Below the pieces are notes generated by a model. The model worked only from the letters and a program-made list of their open reading frames with translations. It searched no databases and was not told where the DNA came from. A program made the position numbers and the translations under genes. Positions 16,858 to 28,773 of a stretch of 64,000 nucleotides of DNA are shown in pieces (position 1 is the first letter of the stretch; every line of letters begins with the position of its first letter). This stretch comes from Microvirga aerilata (GTDB lineage Bacteria; Pseudomonadota; Alphaproteobacteria; Rhizobiales; Beijerinckiaceae), in assembly GCF_016743775.1 (NCBI RefSeq), contig NZ_JAEQMY010000002.1, positions 62,001-126,000 on the forward strand. Direction: 5' to 3'.

Positions 16858-16945
16858 CATGGCCGGGCTCGTCCCGGCCATCTCGATGATAAGAGCGTCT
16901 GAGCCTTTGGATCGGGATCACCGGCACAAGGCCGGTGTTGACGTG
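16858..16945 (+). repeat. Dispersed palindromic repeat, copy A
   Basis: This copy contains two small hairpins, GGCCGGGCTCGTCCCGGCC and CACCGGCACAAGGCCGGTG, separated by about 36 bases with ATCGGGATCA before the second. An inverted copy lies at 18816-18906. It sits in the gap after the binding-protein stop, where it could stabilise that mRNA or lower readthrough into the permeases. Confidence 0.7.
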
Positions 16946-17009
16946 CAGGGTCATCTTCAGTCACACCACCCTTAACCCCTGCAACGGGGAGCAGGCAGCG
17001 AGTAACCTC

Positions 17010-17957
17010 ATGCTGCGTCTTATTCTGTCTCGCCTCGTCTCGCTTGCCATAACCCTTCTTGCCGTCTCGCTGGCCATCTTCCTGATCCTGGAGGTGCTGC
17101 CGGGCGATCCGGCCGCCATTATGCTCGGCACCTCCGCACGGGAGGACACGCTTGCCGCCCTGCGACAGGAGCTCGGGCTCGATCAGCCGGCGCTCCTGCG
17201 GTACCTGCAATGGATCGGCGGCCTCCTCCAGGGCGATCTCGGCACCTCCATCACCTACAAGATGCCGGTGTCGACCCTTGTGGCCGAGCGCATGAACGTA
17301 ACGCTGCCGCTGAGCTTTTTGGCCATCCTGATCTCGACAGCGCTCGCTTTGCCGCTCGGGGTGGCCGCCGCCGCCCGCAGGGACGGCCCTGTGGATCGCG
17401 CCGTGCTGGTGTTCAGCCAGCTGGGCGTGGCCGTGCCGAACTTCTGGATCGGTCTCCTGTTCATCCTGTTCTTCTCCACCTGGCTCGGCTGGTTTCCCGC
17501 AGGCGGCTTTCCTGGCTGGGGCAATGGCCTCTGGCCTGCCTTCCAGGCCCTGCTGCTGCCGGCCGTGGCCCTCGCCCTGCCCCAGGCAGCCGTGCTGACC
17601 CGGGTCACGCGCTCCGCGACCCTCGAGGTCATCGGCGCCGACTTCGTGCGCACGGCCCGGGCCAAGGGGGTCGACAAGGGCTCGACCCTGCGTCGCCACG
17701 TGGTGCCGAACGCGCTCATTCCCGTAACCACGATTCTCGGCCTTCAGCTCTCGTTCTTCTTCGGCGGAGCGATCCTGGTCGAGAATGTGTTCAACCTGCC
17801 TGGCCTCGGGCGGCTCGCCTACCAGGCTCTCAACCAACGTGACCTCGTGGTGATCAAGGATATCGTGCTGATCTTTTCCGGACTCGTGATCGTGGTGAAC
17901 TTCATCGTCGACATTGGCTACGCCATCCTAGACCCGCGCCTGAGGAGCCGGGCATGA
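17010..17957 (+). CDS. Dipeptide-type ABC transporter permease (DppB family)
   Basis: A 315-residue inner-membrane protein with about six helices. It has the DppB opening L-R-L-I-L-S-R-L-V-S-L-A, the conserved L-P-G-D-P-A, the family stretch L-R-Q-E-L-G-L-D-Q-P, and the EAA loop G-A-D-F-V-R-T-A-R-A-K-G-V that docks on the ATPase. I chose the ATG that starts just before the first helix and dropped a 25-residue polar extension running into repeat A. It overlaps the next gene by four bases (ATGA), so the two permeases are coupled. Confidence 0.92.
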   Translation: MLRLILSRLVSLAITLLAVSLAIFLILEVLPGDPAAIMLGTSAREDTLAALRQELGLDQPALLRYLQWIGGLLQGDLGTSITYKMPVSTLVAERMNVTLPLSFLAILISTALALPLGVAAAARRDGPVDRAVLVFSQLGVAVPNFWIGLLFILFFSTWLGWFPAGGFPGWGNGLWPAFQALLLPAVALALPQAAVLTRVTRSATLEVIGADFVRTARAKGVDKGSTLRRHVVPNALIPVTTILGLQLSFFFGGAILVENVFNLPGLGRLAYQALNQRDLVVIKDIVLIFSGLVIVVNFIVDIGYAILDPRLRSRA

Positions 17958-18793
17958 AGCGCTCACGCATCCCCCTGAACTCCGCCCTCGTGGTCGGCGG
18001 CGTTCTGACGGCCCTGCTCATCGTCACCGCCCTCGTGTCCCTCGTCTGGACCCCGGAGATCCCCACCCGCGTGCGGGTCGTCATGCGCCTGAAAGGTCCC
18101 GGGGAGGCGGGCCTTCTGGGAACGGATCATTTCGGTCGCGATGTCGCCTCGCTGCTCATGGCAGGGGCCTGGAACTCTCTCGCCATAGCCTGGCCCGCAG
18201 TTCTCTTGGGCGCCGCCGTCGGCATCGCCATAGGCTGCGCGGCCGCCGCATGGAAGGGAATCGCCGACGAGATCGCCATGCGGGTTTCCGACGTGGTCTT
18301 CGCCTTCCCGGCCGTTCTTTCCGCCATCATGATCGGGGCGCTTCTGGGCTCCGGGCCGCTCGCGGCCATTCTGGCGATCGCGGTGTTCAATGTGCCGGTC
18401 TTCGCCCGCGTCACCCGCGGCGTCGCGCTTCAGGTCTGGACCCTCGATTACATCGCGGCGGCACGGGCCATCGGCAAGCATCCGCTGCGGATCACCTGGG
18501 AAGACGTGATGCCCAACATCGCGGGCGCGCTCATCGTTCAGGTGACGACTCAGCTGGCGCTCGCCATCCTGACGGAAGCGGGCCTGAGCTATCTCGGGCT
18601 CGGCATCCGCCCTCCCAATCCGAGCTGGGGCCGGATGCTGAGCGATGCCCAAACCTACCTGTCCCAAGCCCCTCACCTTGCCATCGCGCCCGGCGTCGCC
18701 ATTGCCCTGTCGGTGCTGGGCTTGAACCTTCTGGGCGACGGCCTGCGCGATGCGCTGGATCCGACGTTGAAGGGAAGAGGCGCTCCGGCTTAA
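17954..18793 (+). CDS. Dipeptide-type ABC transporter permease (DppC family)
   Basis: A 279-residue inner-membrane permease. It has an N-terminal helix (A-L-V-V-G-G-V-L-T-A-L-L-I-V) before the periplasmic part with L-L-G-T-D-H-F-G-R-D-V, a DppC hallmark. The EAA loop is D-Y-I-A-A-A-R-A-I-G-K, and the end L-N-L-L-G-D-G-L-R-D-A-L-D-P is also diagnostic. It pairs with the DppB-type protein, and its start overlaps that gene's stop. It is the last gene of the importer set and is followed by palindromic repeat copy B. Confidence 0.93.
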   Translation: MKRSRIPLNSALVVGGVLTALLIVTALVSLVWTPEIPTRVRVVMRLKGPGEAGLLGTDHFGRDVASLLMAGAWNSLAIAWPAVLLGAAVGIAIGCAAAAWKGIADEIAMRVSDVVFAFPAVLSAIMIGALLGSGPLAAILAIAVFNVPVFARVTRGVALQVWTLDYIAAARAIGKHPLRITWEDVMPNIAGALIVQVTTQLALAILTEAGLSYLGLGIRPPNPSWGRMLSDAQTYLSQAPHLAIAPGVAIALSVLGLNLLGDGLRDALDPTLKGRGAPA

Positions 18794-18815
18794 AGGTGCG
18801 CTGGTCCTGCAGATT

Positions 18816-18906
18816 CACGTGCCATCACCGGCCTTGTGCCGGTGATCCCGATGCAAGAAGGGCCGCGTCTCACAGGATCGGGATGGCCGGGACAGGCCCG
18901 GCCATG
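18816..18906 (-). repeat. Dispersed palindromic repeat, copy B (inverted)
   Basis: The reverse complement aligns with copy A at 16858-16945. Both share the GGCCGGG...CCCGGCC hairpin, ATCGGGATCACCGGCACAAG and the GGCCGGTG arm, with a divergent middle. The two copies bracket the two permease genes in opposite orientation. Confidence 0.7.
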
Positions 18907-18942
18907 ATGCACGGGCATCACGGGAGGAGTTTGGCGGGTGCT

Positions 18943-19941
18943 CTAAGCTGCCTTGCTCATCGCATTCTGAACCTCAGCCAGAATCTCGTAGGAGCGCAGG
19001 CGCTTCCCATGGTCGTAGATGGCGGATGCGACCATCACCTCATCGGCGCCGGTCTCGGCAATGAAGCCCTTTAGCCCCTCCCTCACCGTATCGGGCGAGC
19101 CCACGAACGAGCAGGACAGCATGTTCATGGCCTGCGCCTTCTCGTGGGGCGACCAGTAGCTCTCGATATCGTCAATGGGCGGCTGGAGCTTGCCGCGGGT
19201 GCCGCGGAAGAGATTGGTGAAGGATTGCTGCGGCGAGGTGAAGAGATGGCGTGCCTCCCGGTCCGTGTCGGCGGCGATCACGTTGACGCCGACCATGGCA
19301 TAGGGCCGGTCGAGCTGGGCCGACGGCTGGAAGCGCTCGCGGTAGACCTGCAGCGCCTGCATCAGGGCGCCCGGCGCGAAATGGGACGCGAAGGCGTAAG
19401 GCAGCCCCAGCATGGCGGCAAGCTGTGCACCGAACAGGCTGGAGCCCAGAATCCAGATCGGCACGTCTGAGTCCGTTCCCGGCACAGCCTGGATGGCCTG
19501 ATCCGGTTGAACGGGCCCGAGGAGCGCCTGCAGCTCGAGCACGTCCTGCGGGAAGGTATCGGCGGCGGAAGGGTCCCGGCGCAGTGCCCGCAGGGTGCGC
19601 TGGTCGGTGCCCGGAGCCCGGCCGACGCCGAGATCGATGCGGCCCGGAAAGAGGGCATCCAGGGTGCCGAACTGCTCGGCGATGATCATGGGCGCGTGGT
19701 TGGGCAGCATGATCCCGCCTGCGCCGACGCGGATCGTCTTGGTGCCCCCGGCCACATGGGCGATGACGACGCTGGTCGCCGCGCTCGCGATGCCCACCAT
19801 GTTGTGGTGCTCGGCCAGCCAGAAGCGATTGTAACCCCATGCTTCGACGTGCTGCGCCAGATCGAGCGAGTTGCGCAGGGCGTCCGATGGGGTGGAGCCT
19901 TCGGGAACATGCGCGAGGTCGAGAACCGAAAAGGGAGGCAT
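18943..19941 (-). CDS. LLM class flavin-dependent oxidoreductase (luciferase-like, group 1)
   Basis: A 332-residue single-subunit bacterial-luciferase-fold protein. It opens [12 protein letters not shown], followed by [20 protein letters not shown] and [12 protein letters not shown]. These are typical of the YhbW/group 1 family. Such enzymes use reduced FMN and oxygen to oxidise small substrates, though many have no known reaction. It faces the end of the dipeptide-type transporter operon, so a shared pathway is possible but not shown. Confidence 0.9.
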   Translation of the reverse strand: MPPFSVLDLAHVPEGSTPSDALRNSLDLAQHVEAWGYNRFWLAEHHNMVGIASAATSVVIAHVAGGTKTIRVGAGGIMLPNHAPMIIAEQFGTLDALFPGRIDLGVGRAPGTDQRTLRALRRDPSAADTFPQDVLELQALLGPVQPDQAIQAVPGTDSDVPIWILGSSLFGAQLAAMLGLPYAFASHFAPGALMQALQVYRERFQPSAQLDRPYAMVGVNVIAADTDREARHLFTSPQQSFTNLFRGTRGKLQPPIDDIESYWSPHEKAQAMNMLSCSFVGSPDTVREGLKGFIAETGADEVMVASAIYDHGKRLRSYEILAEVQNAMSKAA

Positions 19942-20065
19942 GAGGCTTCTTTCGAATGCAGCCGGCTGGGAGCCGTGACCTATCAGATCAGGTCGGCAGG
20001 CCGGGTATGCAAGCCGAAGCCCGCCCGCTCAAGACAACTTAGCCATGCGTCGGGCGCAGCCAAAC

Positions 20066-20097
20066 AAAAACCCGGCGCCGAGGGACGACGCCGGGTT
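20066..20097 (-). terminator. Intrinsic terminator of the TRAP binding-protein gene
   Basis: On the minus strand a 9-bp stem (AACCCGGCG / CGCCGGGTT) is followed by TTTTTG. It begins about 20 bases past the stop at 20119. This is a good rho-independent terminator. Confidence 0.8.
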
Positions 20098-20118
20098 GCG
20101 ATGTGAGCCGATGAGGGC

Positions 20119-21518
<1,400 letters not shown>

Positions 21519-22601
21519 CTATACGGCTGACACGCCAGGCTCCAGGACGGACAATGCCGATCTCCCGCAATCGATCTCGGCGCGTACGCCGTAGGGCATC
21601 GTGGCGATGGGATCCGTATGCCCAAAATCGAGTTCGGCCAGAACCGGCAGATGATGGAGACCGGCCTCATCCAATGCACGGAGGATGTCCGCCTCTTGCT
21701 CCGTTCGATAGGCCTCATCCGTCTGCCCGCCGGGCCGCCCGAGAACGATCCCTGACAGGCGCGACAGGATGCCTTGAGCTGCAAAGTTGCGCAGCCAGCG
21801 CAGAACCTGACCGGCGGGCGGCGCCTCTTCGGAAGTTTCGTAGAAGAGAATGGCTCCGTTCCAGTACTGCACGGGAGGCCACCACTCCGAGCCCTTCAGC
21901 ATCTCCAGCACTTCGGCGCATCCGCCGATGAGATGCCCCTGAACGGTGCCGGTTCCTTGCAGGGCCCGCGGGCCGGTCGAGGGAGTGAGCGTCCTGCGCC
22001 GGTTCTGGTTCTCAGGGTCATTCCAAGGCAGATGCTCGACGGTCCAGCCGTCCCTGTTCGGCTCGACCTCGCCCATGGGCAGTATCTGGGGAGACGTTTG
22101 GAAGATGGCCTTGCGCAGCGATGTCTCGGCATAGGTATGCATGCCGCCGTTTTCGGCAAAGCCCGACATGATGGTGGGGCCGTAGAACGAGCAGAGCCCT
22201 GCCTTGAGGCAGCCGAAATGCAGGACGGTCGGATCGGAATAGCCGAGGAAAACCTTCGGATTGTTTGCAATTACCGACAGTTCGATATGTGGGATCAGGC
22301 GAATCGCATCGTCGCCGCCGATGCTGGCGATGACACCGTTAATGGAGGGATCGGCAAAGGCCTGATGAATGTCATCAGCCCGCGCCTGTGGGTTCCGGTC
22401 GAGCCAAGACACATCGCGCAGGGCATGAGGCATCTCGACGACATCGAGCCCAAAGGCATCGGCCAGATACCGTTTGCCCGCCTCATAGCGGTGCGGAAAA
22501 ACAGCCGGCCCGCCCCAGCTCGTCGAGACGACGGCAACGCGATCCCCCGTCTGCAGGGCACGAGGTTTGACGAGCGGTCTTCGCCATGAGGGGTCGATCA
22601 T
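21519..22601 (-). CDS. S66 family peptidase (LD-carboxypeptidase / MccF-like)
   Basis: A 360-residue serine peptidase. The N-terminal half has G-D-R-V-A-V-V-S-T-S-W-G-G and the nucleophile elbow F-L-G-Y-S-D-P-T, with Ser as the likely nucleophile. The C-terminal half carries G-G-C-A-E-V-L, F-Y-E-T-S-E-E-A and L-D-F-G-H-T-D-P, holding the Glu/His partners. S66 enzymes cut the L,D bond of murein tetrapeptides in recycling. MccF types instead cleave microcin C-like peptide nucleotides, and the L-x-F-G-H-T-x-P end fits the MccF-like branch. It lies downstream of groEL, beyond a terminator. Confidence 0.87.
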   Translation of the reverse strand: MIDPSWRRPLVKPRALQTGDRVAVVSTSWGGPAVFPHRYEAGKRYLADAFGLDVVEMPHALRDVSWLDRNPQARADDIHQAFADPSINGVIASIGGDDAIRLIPHIELSVIANNPKVFLGYSDPTVLHFGCLKAGLCSFYGPTIMSGFAENGGMHTYAETSLRKAIFQTSPQILPMGEVEPNRDGWTVEHLPWNDPENQNRRRTLTPSTGPRALQGTGTVQGHLIGGCAEVLEMLKGSEWWPPVQYWNGAILFYETSEEAPPAGQVLRWLRNFAAQGILSRLSGIVLGRPGGQTDEAYRTEQEADILRALDEAGLHHLPVLAELDFGHTDPIATMPYGVRAEIDCGRSALSVLEPGVSAV

Positions 22602-22650
22602 AGGGGCTCCTGCGAAGCATTCGCTCGTGGCATGTTCGCAGATCGGACCT

Positions 22651-22685
22651 CGAAAGAAAACGGCGCCGCTTTCGCGACGCCGTTC
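22651..22685 (-). terminator. Terminator of the groESL operon
   Basis: On the minus strand a stem with 7-bp ends (AACGGCG / CGCCGTT) is followed by TTTCTTTC. It lies 25 bases after the groEL stop. Confidence 0.7.
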
Positions 22686-22709
22686 CGTTTCGATTGACGG
22701 GCCTGGACC

Positions 22710-24350
<1,641 letters not shown>

Positions 24351-24394
24351 TCACTCCTTCGAGACGTAACGATATGTGACTCTGATTGCCGGCC

Positions 24395-24709
24395 TTAGGC
24401 GGCCTTCTTCTGGGCGGCGGTGTGCTCCAGCACGCCCATGATGTCGCTCTCCTTCATGATCAGGAGATCCTCACCGTCGATCTTCACTTCCGTGCCGGAC
24501 CACTTGCCGAAGAGCACGGTGTCGCCGACCTGGACGTCGAGGGGAACGATCTGGCCCTGCTCGTTGCGGGCGCCGGGACCGACGGCGATCACCTCGCCCT
24601 GCTGGGGCTTCTCCTTGGCGGTGTCGGGGATGATGATCCCGCCTGCCGTCTTCTGTTCGGCATCGATGCGCTTGACCACGATACGATCGTGCAAAGGACG
24701 GAACTTCAT
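24395..24709 (-). CDS. groS: Co-chaperonin GroES (10 kDa)
   Basis: A 104-residue co-chaperonin that caps the GroEL ring. It shows [13 protein letters not shown], the mobile loop [14 protein letters not shown], and [12 protein letters not shown]. It is slightly longer at the C-terminus than most (A-A-Q-K-K-A-A). GGAGGAAG lies directly upstream of the ATG. It is the first gene of the groESL operon, with a CIRCE-like repeat about 117 bases upstream. Confidence 0.98.
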   Translation of the reverse strand: MKFRPLHDRIVVKRIDAEQKTAGGIIIPDTAKEKPQQGEVIAVGPGARNEQGQIVPLDVQVGDTVLFGKWSGTEVKIDGEDLLIMKESDIMGVLEHTAAQKKAA

Positions 24710-24825
24710 GAAGCTTCCTCCAATGATTTCAGTAAGTTAAACCATCATGCGGAGCCGTCTTGGCCTCCACGGCCGATGATTTGGTTTGACAAGCTTTGCC
24801 GTTCAAGAGGGAGCATGAAAATTTT

Positions 24826-24852
24826 TTGGCGCGTGTGAAATGGGAGTGCCAA
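24826..24852 (-). promoter_or_regulatory. Degenerate CIRCE-like inverted repeat upstream of groES
   Basis: On the minus strand the left arm TTGGCACTC is a perfect alphaproteobacterial CIRCE half-site. After exactly 9 bases the right arm is ACGCGCCAA, matching 6 of 9 expected positions. The total length of 27 bp equals that of CIRCE, the HrcA operator. Its distance from the ATG (117 bases) is rather large. Confidence 0.35.
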
Positions 24853-25008
24853 TCGGCTTTCGGACAGTGAAATAGGCATGGACTTGGCGGTCGTCCCGGG
24901 CGCCGCGAGGCGATCCGGGAACGGGGCACAATAGAGCCGCTTTCCTCCCGCAATCCCAGGTTCTGCCCTGCAGTCCCGGGATGCCGTTTTGGGAACCGCC
25001 GGTGAGGT

Positions 25009-25227
25009 TCAGTAATGCGGCGGCGGAGGTTCGGGCGCCGTTCCGCCCGTATTGTCCTCGACCTCCTGGACACGGTTGACGAGATCGCCGAACTGGCGCC
25101 GGAGGCTGTCGATCTGCTTCCATTGGGCGATCACGGTCTGGTTCAGGTCCTCGATCACCTGATCCTGGTAGGCGACACGCACCTCCAGGGCCTCGATCCG
25201 AGCATTGAGCGCGTCAGGATCAGTCAT
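25009..25227 (-). CDS. slyX: SlyX family protein
   Basis: A 72-residue protein that is almost all one coiled coil: [16 protein letters not shown], then I-E-D-L-N, followed by the Pro-rich end P-E-P-P-P-P-H-Y. The P-P-H-Y tail and the heptads are the SlyX signature. Its exact role is unknown. I chose the ATG that gives M-T-D-P-D-A-L, 12 codons inside the longest frame. It overlaps the upstream trhO stop by eight bases, so the two are likely coupled. Confidence 0.87.
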   Translation of the reverse strand: MTDPDALNARIEALEVRVAYQDQVIEDLNQTVIAQWKQIDSLRRQFGDLVNRVQEVEDNTGGTAPEPPPPHY

Positions 25228-25978
25228 CGGCCTGCTCTCCTGCTTCGCCGGAGCGCTCGACAAGTCCGTGGCCGAGGGCGACCCGCTCGTCGAAGACGAA
25301 GCACTCGCCGTTCCAGCGGCTCCGGGCCTCCGGCACGTCCTCCAGATATTTGAGGATGCCGCCCTTCAGGTGAAAGACCTCCTCGAACCCCTGGGCGAGC
25401 ATGTAGGCGCTGGCCTTCTCGCACCGGATGCCGCCGGTGCAGAACATGGCAACCTTCCTGTGCTGTTTGGGGTCGAGCTCGGTGCGGACGAAATCCTTGA
25501 ACTCGTTGAAGCGCTTGATCCGGGGATCGATGGCTCCGTCGAAGGTGCCCATCTCGACCTCGAAATCGTTGCGCGTGTCGAGAAGCACGATGCCGGGCTC
25601 CTCCAGCAGCGTGTTCCACTCCGCCGGTGACACATAGGTGCCGACACGCCGTGTCGGGTCGACCTGCGGATCGCCCAGCGTCACGATCTCCTTCTTGAGC
25701 CGCACCTTCATGCGCCCGAACGGCATCTCGGATGCGGCGGAGAACTTCAGCTCCAGATTGTCGAGCCGACCACCGAACAGGGGGCCGTCCCGCAGCTCGG
25801 CCATGAGGGTGTCGATTGCCCCGTCGAGGCCGGCCACGGTGCCGTTGATGCCTTCGTGTGCCAGCAGAAGCGTGCCTTTGATCCCAAGATCCAGGCAGAG
25901 CTTGTGCAGCGGGTCCTTCAGCTCCCGAAAGTCGGGCAGCGCGACAAACTGGTAAAGAGCGGCAACTTTGTACGTCAT
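25220..25978 (-). CDS. trhO: tRNA uridine(34) hydroxylase TrhO (rhodanese-domain)
   Basis: A 252-residue protein with an N-terminal acylphosphatase-like domain ([13 protein letters not shown]) and a C-terminal rhodanese domain. The active Cys is in [12 protein letters not shown], the motif of the YceA/TrhO group. TrhO hydroxylates U34 of certain tRNAs with oxygen, the first step to 5-methoxy- or 5-carboxymethoxy-uridine. Length is somewhat short of the E. coli enzyme, which has an extra C-terminal part, as in many alphaproteobacteria. It forms a two-gene unit with slyX. Confidence 0.9.
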   Translation of the reverse strand: MTYKVAALYQFVALPDFRELKDPLHKLCLDLGIKGTLLLAHEGINGTVAGLDGAIDTLMAELRDGPLFGGRLDNLELKFSAASEMPFGRMKVRLKKEIVTLGDPQVDPTRRVGTYVSPAEWNTLLEEPGIVLLDTRNDFEVEMGTFDGAIDPRIKRFNEFKDFVRTELDPKQHRKVAMFCTGGIRCEKASAYMLAQGFEEVFHLKGGILKYLEDVPEARSRWNGECFVFDERVALGHGLVERSGEAGEQADD

Positions 25979-26046
25979 GGCCGCTGTTTACCAGCAGGAC
26001 GGCCGTCGGAAAACCCGTCAGCCCGGTCGTCGGTGTCGCCCTCTGC

Positions 26047-27507
26047 CTACAGGGTTGGCCAGGGCCGCCTGGCCGGGCACATCTCCTCCCAAGCCTGGGA
26101 GAGCCGAAGCACGCCGATATCGTCGAAGCGGCGACCGATGATCTGAAGGCCGATGGGCAGCCCTGCTTTCGTGAAGCACGCGTTGACCGAGGCGGCCGGC
26201 TGGTCCGACATGTTGAAGGCCACCGTGTAGCCGATATGCTCGAAGGGCTCCTCCGGGTCATGGATGGGCGATGCCAGCTCGGCCTGGTAGGCGACGCAGG
26301 GCGCCACCGGCGAGATCACGAAATCGAACCGGTGGGTTGCTGCAACAGCCGCGTGGCGCATGACCATCATCTGGTTCATGCCCTGGTAGACTTGAGCGCC
26401 CGTCAGCGACCTGCCACCTTCCGCCCATTGCAGGATGTAGGGCAGAACCCGGGAGCGCTCCTCGTCGCTCAGCGGACCGATGTCCATCCAGGCCCGCTGG
26501 CGCCAGAAATCGTCGAGCCCGTCCAGCATCTCGCGGGTAATGAAGGCGGGCACCTCCTCGATTGTCGCTCCGGCATCCGCGAAGATCTTGGCGGCATTCT
26601 CGACGGTGGCGCGGATCTCCGGATCGAGCGGCATGCCGACGCCGGCTTCCATCATCACGCCGATCTTCAGGCCCCTGATGTCGACGCCGAGATCGAGCCA
26701 TGGCAGGTTCTGGTAAGGCAGGCTCATGGGATCGCGCGGGTCGGGCCTCGTCAGGCTTTTCATCATCAGGGCGGCGTCGCGCACGGTTCGCGTCATCGGC
26801 CCCGCCACGCGTCCGTAATAGGTGGGGTCGATGGGGATACGGCCGAAGCTGGGTTTCAGGCCGAATACGCCGCACCAGGCAGCCGGCAGGCGGATTGAGC
26901 CGCCGATATCGGTGCCGATGTGGAACGGACCGTAGCCTGCCGCCGCCGCGGCGCCCGCTCCCGCCGAGCTGCCTCCAGGGTTCTTCGACAGGTCCCAAGG
27001 GTTACGCGCGAGCGGATGAAAGCTCGAAAGCCCGGAGGAGAGCATGCCGTAGTCCGGCATGGTGGTCTTGGCGAGGATGACCACCCCGTCCTCGCGCAGG
27101 CGCGCGGCGGAAGGCGCATCCTCGGAGGCCGGAACAAGCGGCCGCGCGGCGGTGCCGAGCGGCACCGGCGTTCCCCTGGTGGCGATGTTTTCCTTGATCG
27201 TTGCGGGAACACCGTCGAGCGCCCTCGCCTCTCCGGTCATCCAGCGCTCCTCGGAGCCTTTGGCATCCCTCAGGGCTGCATCGGGATCGAAAGCGTAGAG
27301 AGCCTGGAGCCTGGGCTCGTAATTCTCGATCCGTGCGATCACGGCCTTCGTCACCTCGACAGGCGACACCTGCTTTCGGGCATAAGCGTCGAGAAGCTCA
27401 GGGCCGGACCAATCAGCCATGCCGGCCGGCTCCGAACTTGCCTGGTGCGAAGGGGATTGAGCGCTCAAGTCAGGTTCTCCGTGGCTGTGGATTCGTTCGC
27501 CTTCCAT
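26047..27507 (-). CDS. Amidase (amidase signature family)
   Basis: A 486-residue hydrolase of the amidase-signature family. It has the Ser-cisSer-Lys triad: Lys in T-I-K-E-N-I-A-T-R-G, the cis-Ser in G-G-S-S-A-G-A-G-A-A-A, and the nucleophile in T-D-I-G-G-S-I-R-L-P-A. The start ATG has GAGGA upstream; a longer frame adds 23 unlikely residues. The first 29 residues are polar and atypical, and a later M-A-D-W-S-G-P-E-L is another possible start. Substrate is unknown; relatives hydrolyse aryl or aliphatic amides. The gene appears to be monocistronic. Confidence 0.9.
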   Translation of the reverse strand: MEGERIHSHGEPDLSAQSPSHQASSEPAGMADWSGPELLDAYARKQVSPVEVTKAVIARIENYEPRLQALYAFDPDAALRDAKGSEERWMTGEARALDGVPATIKENIATRGTPVPLGTAARPLVPASEDAPSAARLREDGVVILAKTTMPDYGMLSSGLSSFHPLARNPWDLSKNPGGSSAGAGAAAAAGYGPFHIGTDIGGSIRLPAAWCGVFGLKPSFGRIPIDPTYYGRVAGPMTRTVRDAALMMKSLTRPDPRDPMSLPYQNLPWLDLGVDIRGLKIGVMMEAGVGMPLDPEIRATVENAAKIFADAGATIEEVPAFITREMLDGLDDFWRQRAWMDIGPLSDEERSRVLPYILQWAEGGRSLTGAQVYQGMNQMMVMRHAAVAATHRFDFVISPVAPCVAYQAELASPIHDPEEPFEHIGYTVAFNMSDQPAASVNACFTKAGLPIGLQIIGRRFDDIGVLRLSQAWEEMCPARRPWPTL

Positions 27508-27903
27508 GCTGATGCTTTCCTCACGGGGGGTAAACCGCTTTTGCTCGAGTTGAGGCGCATGGCCGCGATGCTGCATATGCAGGGACTTGCAGCCGGGCCT
27601 TGGGCCCCAATGGCTTGCCTGCCCCTTCGGGCGCTCACCCGCAGCCGCCAGGGCACAAAGCGGGGCCGTCAGAGTTTACTTTGCGGGATCATGCGACTCT
27701 CATGCAGCCGATGCCGGAAAGTTTTCCCTTGAGAGCGGAAACATTCTACTCTCTTGAGAGGCGAGAAGCGCGTCGCCAGCCCGAAAAAATGGCTGTTTAC
27801 AACCGAAAAGGAAGAACACTTCCCCCATAAGTTGTGTCATTATAATCCTGTTGACATGCGCGGCTCCTGCTGACGGACCCTGCATAACGCGGTGACCCTT
27901 GCC
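27508..27903. other. Divergent intergenic region between amidase and Crp/Fnr genes
   Basis: A 396-bp gap holding both promoters. A direct repeat CTTGAGAG occurs at 27728-27735 and 27753-27760, 25 bases apart, and TATAAT stands at 27838-27843. I see no coding frame worth calling. Confidence 0.4.
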
Positions 27904-28635
27904 ATGCGGAATGGTTCGAAGGCTGCCACTCACCGAAGCAACCGGCTCCTCGCAGCTCTGGAGCCAGACGACCTCCTTTGGCTCGAACCTCACATGGACA
28001 TCGTTGAACTGCCGCGCGGCAAGGTCCTTTACGAGATGGGCGAGCCCATACGCCATACATACTTCCCCCATGATGCCGTCGTCTCGCTCGTAACAGTGCT
28101 GCGCAATGGCGGTTCAGTGGAAGTGGCCGTCTTCGGCCGGGAGGCCGCACTTGGTTTCGTGAGCGCCTTGGTTACCCGCCAGTCCTTCGGTCGCTACGTC
28201 ACGCAGATTCCGGGAACGGCCTCGCGCGTGGCCTTGGAGCTTCTCAATAAGGCCATTGTCGAAAGGCCCAAGATGCGGCACATCCTGTTCCGCTTTACGG
28301 AAGCGTTCCTGGCGCAGACTCTCCAGAGCGTTGCGTGCAATGCTGTCCACAGTGTGGAAGCTCGTTTCTGCCGCCTGATCCTGAGCACCCGCGATCGAAC
28401 CGACAAGGATGAATTGCCTCTCACTCATGAAGCCTTGGCCGAGATGCTGGGAGTTCAGCGTTCGACAGTCAGCAGCGTCACGAGCGCGCTCCAGAAATCG
28501 GGTCTTATCAGCCAGGGGCGGGGAACGATCAGGATTACGGACCAGTCACGTCTCGAAGAAACAGCATGCGAATGTTATCACGCGATTTGCAAAAGCTTCG
28601 AGAAGCTTATTCCAGGGGCTTATAGACGAAGCTGA
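27904..28635 (+). CDS. Crp/Fnr family transcriptional regulator
   Basis: A 243-residue regulator with an N-terminal cyclic-nucleotide-binding-fold domain (L-L-A-A-L-E-P-D-D-L, L-P-R-G-K-V-L-Y-E-M-G-E-P) and a C-terminal winged helix (L-T-H-E-A-L-A-E-M-L-G-V-Q-R-S-T-V-S-S-V-T). The conserved R-x-S-x-V-S recognition region appears as Q-R-S-T-V-S-S. It has no Fnr-type N-terminal Cys cluster, so it is unlikely to bind an iron-sulfur centre. A GTG four codons upstream is the alternative start. This Crp-like subgroup is numerous in Bradyrhizobium and Methylobacterium relatives. Targets are unknown; the cyclase at 39306-41147 may be of interest. Confidence 0.88.
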   Translation: MRNGSKAATHRSNRLLAALEPDDLLWLEPHMDIVELPRGKVLYEMGEPIRHTYFPHDAVVSLVTVLRNGGSVEVAVFGREAALGFVSALVTRQSFGRYVTQIPGTASRVALELLNKAIVERPKMRHILFRFTEAFLAQTLQSVACNAVHSVEARFCRLILSTRDRTDKDELPLTHEALAEMLGVQRSTVSSVTSALQKSGLISQGRGTIRITDQSRLEETACECYHAICKSFEKLIPGAYRRS

Positions 28636-28773
28636 CGTCAAGACCCGAAGCTGGGCTGCGCAAAAGAGGTATCTTTAAACATTCTTTGCACTCTGTCGGG
28701 TTCCCAACAGACGGGGTAACTCCACATTAGTATCGTTAAGCCCTGCTATCGTAAAGTTCATGCGAGGAAAAGG

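Noticed and set aside
24904-24928. GGAAC with GCTT 16 bases later, on the plus strand near groES
   Set aside because: The -10 is poor, and no plus-strand gene follows it.
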